From: Porticoccaceae bacterium UBA1117
GTDB taxonomy: Bacteria > Pseudomonadota > Gammaproteobacteria > Pseudomonadales > Porticoccaceae
Direction: 5' to 3'
Assembly (NCBI GenBank): GCA_002313335.1
Contig: DCBC01000072.1
Span: 1 to 8,772, forward strand
Length of the DNA: 8,772 nt
Below are positions 1 to 6,092 of this stretch, one piece after another. A program made the translations under genes and the position numbers. How positions within the stretch are numbered: position 1 is the stretch's first letter; each line of letters opens with the position of its first letter. The notes under the pieces were generated by a model, which was given only the letters and a program-made list of their open reading frames with translations, did no database searches and had not been told where the DNA came from.

Positions 1-519
1 GCCTTGAACGACAAGACTGTTCTGGGCATTCAGGCGGACAATGGAGAGGTTGGGTTCACGCGGCGAGGAGACTTACGAGTATCCGCGACGGGGCTAATAG
101 AAAACGCAGCGGGCCAGCTTATCTTGGGTGAAAATGGACCAATAAGTGTGCCACAAGGGCAGCTTGTCAGTATTGGTCAAGACGGCACGGTGATGGGTAA
201 GTCCCCCACGGAAGTAGGTGCAACACCAATGATCTTAGGGCAGCTGATGCTTCGTGATGCGAGTGAAATGCCCTTGACGCGAAGAGCCGATGGCTTGTTT
301 CAACCTCTAGTCGCCGAGTTTCAAGGGAAAGATTTTCCGACCGGTGCGCGCTCCGTTTCTTTGGTGTCTGGCGCACTAGAGGGGAGCAACGTGAACCCAG
401 TTGAAGCCATGATACAGATGATGGATATTAGCCGATCCTTTGAATCAAAAATTAAAACAATTGCAGAAATAAAGTCAATTGATGAGTCTGGTGCGTCATT
501 AATGAGATTGCCACAATAA
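1..519 (+). CDS. flgF: FlgF, proximal/distal rod-region protein (5' truncated by window edge)
   Basis: This is the C-terminal 172 codons of the flagellar rod protein FlgF, a periplasmic axial component next to FlgG. The reading frame is open from base 1 (GCC TTG AAC...), so the gene starts upstream; the TTG at position 4 is not a credible start. FlgF of E. coli is about 250 aa, so roughly 80 N-terminal residues are missing. The visible part begins in the middle domain (GFTRRGDLRVSATG and a turn LILGENGPI, typical of FlgF/FlgG/FlgE). It ends with the family C-terminal helix, GALEGSNVNPVEAM, followed by a coiled-coil heptad region (DISRSFESKIKTI). It terminates with a double stop, TAATAA (517-522). 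FlgF rather than FlgG is supported by its position directly before a clear flgG and by the tail SFESKIKTI, where FlgG has the QRAYE motif. Confidence 0.93.
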   Translation, partial: ALNDKTVLGIQADNGEVGFTRRGDLRVSATGLIENAAGQLILGENGPISVPQGQLVSIGQDGTVMGKSPTEVGATPMILGQLMLRDASEMPLTRRADGLFQPLVAEFQGKDFPTGARSVSLVSGALEGSNVNPVEAMIQMMDISRSFESKIKTIAEIKSIDESGASLMRLPQ

Positions 520-557
520 TAAGATAACCAAGCGAAAGACGGAAAAGGAAAAGAATT

Positions 558-1343
558 ATGGATGCTTCACTTTGGATTGCAAAGACAGGATTAACTGCTC
601 AGCAAACGCGAATGCAGGTTATTTCTAACAATTTAGCGAACGTAAATACGACCGGCTTTAAAAAAGATCGAGCTGTTTTCGAAGACCTGCTCTACCAAAA
701 TATTGTTCCAGCAGGCGGCCAAACTGATGCGCAGTCGCAGGCTCCGACAGGATTAATGCTCGGAACGGGAACTCGTGTTCTAGCGACAGAAAAGTTACAT
801 GGGCAAGGGAATGCGATCAATACTGAAAACGCATTAGACTTGGCGATAACTGGCGAAGGGTTTTTGTCAGTAACTCAGCCTGACGGTACCATCGCTTATA
901 CCCGAGACGGGTCCTTGAAATTGTCAGCGACAGGTCAACTTGTGACCTCGGGGGGACAAACCATACAGCCAGCGATAACGATTCCGCAAAATGCTGAAAG
1001 TATTACTATTGGCCGCAATGGCGTCGTCACTGCAGAGCTTTCTAATGGCGGCGGATCATCGCAGGTTGGACAAATCAATTTGTCATTGTTTGTGAATAAC
1101 GCAGGCCTTAAACCGATTGGACGTAACCTTTATGCCTCAACAGATGCAAGTGGTACCCCAATTAATGGTCTTCCAGGAGAGAACGGCGCGGGAATATTGA
1201 TACAAGGATCACTTGAAGCGTCCAACGTTAATGTGGTTGAAGAAATGGTCAATATGATTGAGACCCAGCGCGCCTATGAGGTTAACTCCAAAGCCATATC
1301 TGCAGCAGATGGCATGTTACGATTTTTGAATAATAACTTATAG
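558..1343 (+). CDS. flgG: FlgG, distal rod protein
   Basis: FlgG polymerises into the distal rod, the drive shaft that crosses the periplasm inside the P and L rings. The product is 261 aa, almost exactly the usual FlgG length (260). The N-terminal rod motif NNLANVNTTGFK (residues 24-35) is canonical. Residues 46-63 begin YQNIVPAG and sit exactly where Salmonella FlgG has its 18-residue FlgG-specific stretch (begins YQTIRQPGAQ), which makes the rod straight and rigid where the hook is curved. The middle domain carries LHGQGN and ALDLAITGEGFL (about 80-103). The C-terminal helix has SLEASNVNVVEEM and ETQRAYEVNSK (about 218-245). The ATG follows a purine-rich ribosome site (AAGGAAAAG, about 545-553). 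It lies 38 nt after flgF and 12 nt before flgH, so it is part of the same operon. Nothing appears missing. Confidence 0.97.
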   Translation: MDASLWIAKTGLTAQQTRMQVISNNLANVNTTGFKKDRAVFEDLLYQNIVPAGGQTDAQSQAPTGLMLGTGTRVLATEKLHGQGNAINTENALDLAITGEGFLSVTQPDGTIAYTRDGSLKLSATGQLVTSGGQTIQPAITIPQNAESITIGRNGVVTAELSNGGGSSQVGQINLSLFVNNAGLKPIGRNLYASTDASGTPINGLPGENGAGILIQGSLEASNVNVVEEMVNMIETQRAYEVNSKAISAADGMLRFLNNNL

Positions 1344-1355
1344 AGCGTAAAAATT

Positions 1356-2051
1356 ATGTCACTTAGAGTACTGATAATATCTCTTTTGTTAATCTTTCTG
1401 AATGCTTGCGCAAGTCAGCCTCAGATGGAACCAACTGCTGATTTTTCGCCTATACAGCCTATTCCTAAACAAGAGCCAATCCAGGTAACCGGATCAATTT
1501 TTGCCAATGGACGCGATCTGTTTGGTGACTTGCGGAGCTACCAGGCAACAGGAGTTCAGGTAGGTGATATTATTACCGTCTTGCTTAATGAAACAACTCA
1601 GGCATCTCGAACATCCGCGCTGTCTACTAACCGAGCTTCAACAAACAATGTGATCGGGGTTAATCAAAAAGATTCAATCGTTGCAAATATTGGATTTGGA
1701 GCAGGGTTTTTTAATGGAGTCGCCACCGATGGCGCAAACATTAGCACCGACGGATCTGGTACAGCGGGTCAGGCAGCGACGTTAACAGGCTCTATCTCCG
1801 CGATGGTCGTAGAGGTTCTAGCCAATGGCAATTTAGTCATCGTTGGGGAAAAGCAACTTGCCCTAACTGAAGGGAGCGAGTTTATTCAGGTGAAGGGAAT
1901 TATTCGGCCGTCGGATATTCAGCCAGACAATACGGTACTGTCGCAACGCATCGCCTACGCTCAAATTTCTTACCGCGGCACTGGCGATTTAGCCACAGCA
2001 TCTAAGCCCTCTTGGGGTACTGGACTGCTGTATAAGTTTTGGCCATTTTGA
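1356..2051 (+). CDS. flgH: FlgH, flagellar L-ring lipoprotein
   Basis: FlgH forms the L ring, the outer-membrane bushing around the rod. The 231-aa product has a lipoprotein signal peptide: a hydrophobic run (residues 4-15) followed by the lipobox L-N-A-C, with Cys18 as the predicted lipidated residue. Ala at +2 agrees with sorting to the outer membrane. Family signatures follow in order: SIFANGRDLFGDLRSYQATG (about 47-66), VGDIITVLLNETTQASRTS (69-87), LTGSISAMVVEVLANGNLVI (143-162), EFIQVKGIIRPSDI (175-188), DNTVLSQ and ISYRGTG. The tail WGTGLLYKFWPF is typical of FlgH. The Shine-Dalgarno is weak (GAG near 1343-1345, overlapping the flgG stop), which suggests re-initiation or coupling to flgG translation. 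The length matches the family. Confidence 0.97.
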   Translation: MSLRVLIISLLLIFLNACASQPQMEPTADFSPIQPIPKQEPIQVTGSIFANGRDLFGDLRSYQATGVQVGDIITVLLNETTQASRTSALSTNRASTNNVIGVNQKDSIVANIGFGAGFFNGVATDGANISTDGSGTAGQAATLTGSISAMVVEVLANGNLVIVGEKQLALTEGSEFIQVKGIIRPSDIQPDNTVLSQRIAYAQISYRGTGDLATASKPSWGTGLLYKFWPF

Positions 2052-2073
2052 TAATATTTAAGAGGCTCATGTA

Positions 2074-3228
2074 ATGTCGATATTTAAAATAGTTTTGCTT
2101 GCCGTAATGCTAATGGCGAGTTCTTTCTCCAGCGCCGATCGAATAAAAGATTTCACTGATGTAGCGGGAGTGCGATCCAATAAACTAATTGGCTTTGGTC
2201 TGGTCGTTGGTCTTCAAGGAACAGGCGATGGAAAAGATCTACCTATTACGGCACAAGCATTAAAGACTACCTTGTCAGGACTGGGTGTGAGTGTTGATGG
2301 CCCAGTCAGTGATTTTGATTTAGGGGATAAGCTTGCCGCGTTAGCGGCACAAAACGCCACTAAAGAACTAAAAGTGGACAACGTCGCTTCGGTCATGGTC
2401 ACCGCTGAGCTGCCACCCTTTGCAAAGCCAGGCCAGCGTATTGACATTAATGTTTCAGCCATTGGCGTAGCAGAGTCCTTGCGAGGGGGTACCTTAATCA
2501 TGACGCAATTAAGAGGCGTCGATGGTGAGACCTACGCGCTAGCTCAAGGCCCGCTTGGGATTACCGGAGTGTCGGCTGAGGGCGCAGGCAGCAGCGTTCA
2601 GGTCGGAATTCCCACCTCTGCACGAATACCTAATGGTGCGACGGTAGAGCGGTTGGTACCAACCCCTTTTGACAAATCAGAGCATATTGTTCTCAATATC
2701 CATGAAGCCGATTTTTCAACGGCTTATGCGCTAACTGAAGTTGTTAATAAAGCATTTGGGGACGGAACCGCCCAAGCCCTTGATAGTGTATCTGTAGCCA
2801 TTCAAGCTCCAAAAGATTTGTCTCAGCGAGTAGCCTTCTTAAGCATGATTGAAAATCTTGATGTAGAACTGGGTGAAGCGCCAGCAAGGGTGGTTATTAA
2901 CTCTAGAACCGGCACAGCAGTGATCAATCGAAATGTAAGAGTGACGGCGGTTGCAGTTACTCACGGCAGCATTTCGGTCAGAATATCAGCAACTAATGAA
3001 GTCAGTCAGCCGAACCCGTTTAGTGAAGGCCAAACAGTAGGTGTTCAAAACGCTGAAGTTACCATTAGCGAAGAAGCTAACCCGATGTTTTTGTTTCAAC
3101 CCGGAGTCGATCTTCGTGAAATTGTTGATGCAGTTAATCAGGTCGGCGCGAGTCCCTCATCGCTAATTGCTATTTTGGAAGCCCTAAAGAGCTCGGGCAG
3201 TTTGCGCGCAGAATTAGTGGTGATTTAG
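2074..3228 (+). CDS. flgI: FlgI, flagellar P-ring protein
   Basis: FlgI assembles into the P ring in the peptidoglycan layer around the distal rod. The product has a Sec signal peptide (hydrophobic residues 6-15, SSFSSA with probable cleavage after Ala21), and the mature protein starts DRIKDFTDVAGVRSN. Conserved blocks are LIGFGLVVGLQGTGD (38-52), VASVMVTAELPPFAKPGQ (104-121), SLRGGTLIMTQLRGVDG (135-151), YALAQGP, GSSVQVG, and the C-terminal block VDLREIVDAVNQVGASPSS. At 384 aa it is about 20 residues longer than E. coli FlgI (365). The excess appears to sit at residues about 76-98, between the LGVSV block and the VASVMVTA strand. The start is set by the ribosome site AAGAGG (2060-2065), 8 nt before the ATG at 2074. 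Another ATG at 2069 is followed at once by TAA. The stop TAG directly abuts the ATG of flgJ. Confidence 0.97.
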   Translation: MSIFKIVLLAVMLMASSFSSADRIKDFTDVAGVRSNKLIGFGLVVGLQGTGDGKDLPITAQALKTTLSGLGVSVDGPVSDFDLGDKLAALAAQNATKELKVDNVASVMVTAELPPFAKPGQRIDINVSAIGVAESLRGGTLIMTQLRGVDGETYALAQGPLGITGVSAEGAGSSVQVGIPTSARIPNGATVERLVPTPFDKSEHIVLNIHEADFSTAYALTEVVNKAFGDGTAQALDSVSVAIQAPKDLSQRVAFLSMIENLDVELGEAPARVVINSRTGTAVINRNVRVTAVAVTHGSISVRISATNEVSQPNPFSEGQTVGVQNAEVTISEEANPMFLFQPGVDLREIVDAVNQVGASPSSLIAILEALKSSGSLRAELVVI

Positions 3229-3660
3229 ATGCAAGATATTCAAATGTCAGCAAAAAGTCACCTCGACTTCGCCGGATTGGGCGAACTAAAAGCGCGAGCA
3301 AGGCTAGATCAAAAAGATGCCGCACAAGAGGTTGGTCGTCAATTTGAAGCGATGTTCATTCAAATGATTTTTAAATCTATGCGGCAAGCAAATGAGCCCC
3401 TAAAAGGAGACCTTATGCAATCTAGTGGAGGAGACTCTTTCGAACAAATGTATCATCAAGAGCTTTCGCAAACCATGTCGCAAACAGGTCTTTTCGGGTT
3501 GGGCGATTGGTTGAGTAAGCAGGTGGTGGGGCCTACTAATGTAGCCAAAGCGGTAAAGGCTTATGAGCAGGGTGGATTTGCCATACCTGCAAGAGAGGCG
3601 TCACCATTGCCTCTGAATGCTATGGCAATCGGACAATTAAAGGAGCAATCAGATGGCTAG
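3229..3660 (+). CDS. flgJ: FlgJ-type rod-binding protein without muramidase domain
   Basis: This is a short FlgJ of 143 aa. The rod-binding domain that caps the growing rod is clear at residues about 31-98: AAQEVGRQFEAMFIQMIFKS, then SFEQMYHQELSQTMSQTGLFG and LGDWLSKQV. E. coli FlgJ is 313 aa because a C-terminal glucosaminidase domain follows, which opens the peptidoglycan. Here the protein stops after a roughly 45-residue tail, and no such domain follows in any frame because flgK begins at once. It therefore cannot itself cut peptidoglycan, and a separate enzyme is presumably encoded elsewhere (inference). The ATG directly follows the flgI stop, with GGTGA (3219-3223) inside flgI as a possible ribosome site; an in-frame ATG at 3244 is a less likely alternative. 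The gene overlaps flgK by 8 nt. The frame is intact, so this looks like a true short form and not a broken gene. Confidence 0.92.
   Translation: MQDIQMSAKSHLDFAGLGELKARARLDQKDAAQEVGRQFEAMFIQMIFKSMRQANEPLKGDLMQSSGGDSFEQMYHQELSQTMSQTGLFGLGDWLSKQVVGPTNVAKAVKAYEQGGFAIPAREASPLPLNAMAIGQLKEQSDG
3641..3645 (+). promoter_or_regulatory. Ribosome binding site of flgK inside the end of flgJ
   Basis: AGGAG lies 7 nt before the flgK ATG at 3653, within the last codons of flgJ. It is one of the clearest Shine-Dalgarno sites in the window. It supports the flgK start that overlaps flgJ by 8 nt (ATGGCTAG), which implies translational coupling of the two genes. Confidence 0.75.
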
Positions 3661-5029
3661 TCTCCTTACCATTGGTGCTAGTGCGGCCCAGCTATACAAG
3701 TCGGGGTTAGCTACAGTGAGTAATAATATTGCTAACCTCACAACTGAGGGCTATAGCCGACAGTCAAGTAATGTCAGTGAAAGTGCGCCTGATTTTCACG
3801 GGCAAAGTTATATTGGCACAGGCGCCAGTCTTGATTCTGTGACCAGAGCCTATAGCGGGTTTACAGAGAATAATTTACGTCAAAGTAAAGGTGAGCTGTC
3901 CACACAGGATCAACTTATTGACTACGCCAGTCAGATTGTCGATGTCATGGGATCAGACTCAGCGGGATTAAATCAGGCTATGGACCGTTTTTTTAACGCC
4001 GCGGGAAATCTCAGCGTTGATCCTACCTCAATAGACTTGCGCAACTCCTTTTTGAATGAAGCACAAGGGCTTGCTGAACGATTTAACGAGCTCGCTGATT
4101 ATTTAAATGATGTTGAGCAAGATACTCAGTTCGCCATAGAGGCAAAGACAACGCGTCTTAATAATTTAGCAGAGCAGCTGGTTACTATTAATACCGAGTT
4201 AAATGAAAACCTTGACGTAACAAAGCAGGCTCCACGGCTTTTAGATCAAAGAGATAGAACCTTACTTGAGATGGCAGAAATTGCCAATATTCACGTTATT
4301 GAAGGTAAGTCTGGCGCAGTAGCCATTAGGTTAGACAACGCATTTGGCACTATGGTCATCGATAACAATCGCGCTAATCAGTTTTCAGCACAGTTTAATC
4401 AACCCAACATTGGTAGTGTGGAAATTATCAGCAGTTATGGCGCACGTGGAGATGTCACGGACATGACCGGCGGCGCTTTAGGGGGGTTGCTCAGTGTTCG
4501 CAGTCAGGTGTTAATGCCAACAATCAATAAATTAGATGCGTTAGCCAATACGCTGGCTACCGAGGTTAACGATTATCAGGCCCAGGGAGACGACGCTAAC
4601 GGCAACCCTGGTGCACCCATATTTGATTTTAATAGCGGTCCCAATGGCGCGGCTGACTTCAGCTTATCACTCAGCGATCCGATGGAAATTGCCGCAGCAA
4701 CACGATCAGGAAGTGCCGGTGATAACAGCAATATGGTGTTAATAGCGCGACTGCAAACTGCTGGCGTAATGACAGGTGGCGGATCTCTCACCGACGAATA
4801 TAACAGTATTGTTACCGCTGTTGGCAGTCAGGCCACGTTGGCTAAGATATCTAAGGATGCCTTGCAGGTAGTTTTTGACCAGGCAACAGCAGAAAAAGAT
4901 CGAATTTCAGGCGTTAGCCTTGATGAAGAGGCAGCAGACCTAATTCGCTATCAGCAAGCTTTTCAGGCCTCGGCTAAGATTATTACAGTGTCATCCGAAT
5001 TATTTGACACTATTTTAGCGGTTCGTTAA
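3653..5029 (+). CDS. flgK: FlgK, hook-filament junction protein 1 (short form)
   Basis: FlgK is the first of the two junction proteins that join hook to filament; it is exported through the flagellar type III apparatus and has no signal peptide. The N-terminal D0/D1 motif is clear: LATVSNNIANLTTEGYSRQ (residues 19-37). A helical region (about 130-185, ending LAEQLVTINTEL) and LLDQRDRTLLEMAEIA (196-211) follow. Next come GGALGGLLSVRSQVL (273-287), LATEVNDYQAQG and ANGNPGAPIF (about 301-324), all usual FlgK blocks. The C-terminal D1/D0 part is GVSLDEEAADLIRYQQAFQ (420-438) and ends ELFDTILAVR. At 458 aa it is shorter than E. coli FlgK (547). After APIF the sequence passes in about 25 residues to the DPMEIAAA segment, where E. 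coli has around 80-90 more residues of outer domain. The frame is continuous, so this is a compact form and not a frameshift. Confidence 0.96.
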   Translation: MASLLTIGASAAQLYKSGLATVSNNIANLTTEGYSRQSSNVSESAPDFHGQSYIGTGASLDSVTRAYSGFTENNLRQSKGELSTQDQLIDYASQIVDVMGSDSAGLNQAMDRFFNAAGNLSVDPTSIDLRNSFLNEAQGLAERFNELADYLNDVEQDTQFAIEAKTTRLNNLAEQLVTINTELNENLDVTKQAPRLLDQRDRTLLEMAEIANIHVIEGKSGAVAIRLDNAFGTMVIDNNRANQFSAQFNQPNIGSVEIISSYGARGDVTDMTGGALGGLLSVRSQVLMPTINKLDALANTLATEVNDYQAQGDDANGNPGAPIFDFNSGPNGAADFSLSLSDPMEIAAATRSGSAGDNSNMVLIARLQTAGVMTGGGSLTDEYNSIVTAVGSQATLAKISKDALQVVFDQATAEKDRISGVSLDEEAADLIRYQQAFQASAKIITVSSELFDTILAVR

Positions 5030-5079
5030 ACATGAGTGTAAAGAGATACTAAAAAAGAAAATTAATTAGTCTGGTGGGC

Positions 5080-5106
5080 TAAAGTTTTGGGCTCTAGTGA
5101 CGATGG
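5080..5106 (+). promoter_or_regulatory. Candidate sigma-28 (FliA) promoter for flgL-fliD
   Basis: In the 146-nt gap between flgK and flgL, TAAAGTTT at 5080-5087 matches the -35 box of the enterobacterial FliA consensus (TAAAGTTT-N11-GCCGATAA) at all eight positions. After exactly 11 nt comes GACGATGG (5099-5106), which matches five of eight -10 positions and keeps the central CGAT. Transcription would start near 5113 and give a leader of about 60 nt before the flgL ATG. The site is in the right place and orientation to drive late expression of flgL and fliD, in line with class 3 control of junction and cap genes in other flagellar systems. No convincing terminator hairpin is visible between flgK and this site, so read-through from the upstream operon is also likely. 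FliA itself is not in the window. Confidence 0.7.
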
Positions 5107-5165
5107 ACCACAGGGACCAATTTAAATAGCGCGCTAAATTAAAGCAACGGCATTAGGAGAGGGTT

Positions 5166-5170
5166 GAGGT
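5166..5170 (+). promoter_or_regulatory. Ribosome binding site of flgL
   Basis: GAGGT sits 5 nt before the flgL ATG at 5176. A second purine block, AGGAGAGGG (5155-5163), lies just upstream but is too far from the ATG to be the main site. The two together make this the richest Shine-Dalgarno region in the window, as expected for a gene with its own promoter. Confidence 0.6.
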
Positions 5171-5175
5171 AAAAA

Positions 5176-6084
5176 ATGAGAATATCGAATCAACAGCTGT
5201 TTGAAAACTCAGTCAATCAGATGACTCAGCAACACAGCAAGGTAGCCGATCTTCAATCCAGAATAGCGGAAGGCAAGCAATTACTTAACCCGAGTGATAA
5301 TGCTGAAAAAACCGCGCTTATCCAGCGGTTAAACAGTGCTTTAGGGCGCCAAAAAGTATATGAATCAACACTGGACAGTGTTTCTGCTCGTTTAGATCTT
5401 GAAGAGTCTACAATCCGTTCAAGCACCGACATGTTACAGCGCTTAAAAGAGCTCGCTTTGCTCAGTAATGATGGGAGTATTTCATCCTCTGATCGTGCTA
5501 CGAGGGTCTTCGCCGAAGTAACACAATTGCGCGAGGGCCTTTTGTCACAGGCTAACCAGCAAGACATGAATGGCAACTACGTTTTTTCCGGATCTGATGT
5601 GCAAAGTGCGGCTTTTACAGAGATCTCAGGGATTACTACCTATAGCGGTAACCAGGACAATATGGCTGTTGATATTTCAGAAACCCGATACTTTACGTTG
5701 AATCGTCCGGGTGATGCAATCTTCTCCAATATTGACAGAGGCGGCGTTGATGTGGGGTTTTTCCAGGTCATTGATGATTTTATTAGTGCACTGGGCACCA
5801 ACACTGGCACAGACATCGAAAGAGCGCTCTCAGAAATCGACACCCTGAGTAATAACATGGCAGAGGCCATTGGCGACGTTGGTGCAAGACAACGCACGGT
5901 TGACTCACAAAAAAATATTATAGCGGACACAAAGCTTCGATATGAGCTGATGTTAAATGCAGAGACAGAGCTAGATTACACCTTAGCGATTACTCAGTTG
6001 ACCTCAGAAATGCTGTCCTTAGAAGCAGCTCAAGCAAGCTTTGCAAAAATTTCTCAACTTAGTCTGTTTGACTATATAAGGTAG
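5176..6084 (+). CDS. flgL: FlgL, hook-filament junction protein 2
   Basis: FlgL is the second junction protein, placed between FlgK and the first flagellin subunits, and is exported by the flagellar type III system. The 302-aa product is close to the usual length (317 in E. coli). The flagellin-like N-terminal domain starts MRISNQQLFENSVNQM and continues with a helical region holding LQSRIAEGKQLLNPSDN (26-42), then the helix ending LQRLKELALLSNDG (87-100), and QANQQDMNGNYVFSGS (125-140), which is diagnostic of FlgL. The middle domain (about 141-205) is short. The C-terminal flagellin-like helices have IGDVGARQRTVDS (232-244), TELDYTLAITQL (264-275) and a tail ending LSLFDYIR. It is the first gene downstream of the candidate sigma-28 promoter and lies 8 nt before fliD. 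Flagellin itself is ruled out by the FlgL-specific motifs and by context. Confidence 0.96.
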   Translation: MRISNQQLFENSVNQMTQQHSKVADLQSRIAEGKQLLNPSDNAEKTALIQRLNSALGRQKVYESTLDSVSARLDLEESTIRSSTDMLQRLKELALLSNDGSISSSDRATRVFAEVTQLREGLLSQANQQDMNGNYVFSGSDVQSAAFTEISGITTYSGNQDNMAVDISETRYFTLNRPGDAIFSNIDRGGVDVGFFQVIDDFISALGTNTGTDIERALSEIDTLSNNMAEAIGDVGARQRTVDSQKNIIADTKLRYELMLNAETELDYTLAITQLTSEMLSLEAAQASFAKISQLSLFDYIR

Positions 6085-6092
6085 AATTATAA

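Noticed and set aside
4..519. An independent short gene starting at TTG 4.
   Set aside because: The frame is open to base 1 and the protein is the C-terminal part of FlgF, so this is a window-edge truncation.
5119..5140. Inverted repeat AATTTA...TAAATT around the 10-bp palindrome TAGCGCGCTA (5127-5136), as a possible flgK terminator or an operator.
   Set aside because: The arms are short and AT-rich, there is no U-run after them, and the site lies downstream of the predicted flgL transcription start, where a terminator would block flgL.
5103..5158. GGA motifs near the flgL leader as CsrA/RsmA binding sites.
   Set aside because: One lies in the promoter itself, one at the start site and one is part of the ribosome-site region; there is no supporting hairpin, and GGA is too short to carry a claim.
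5640..5930. Minus-strand open frames opposite flgL, fliD, flgI and flgK (for example 5640-5930, 7523-7744, 2214-2501).
   Set aside because: All lie opposite well-supported flagellar genes, have low-complexity Ser/Ala/Pro-rich products and show no recognisable domain.
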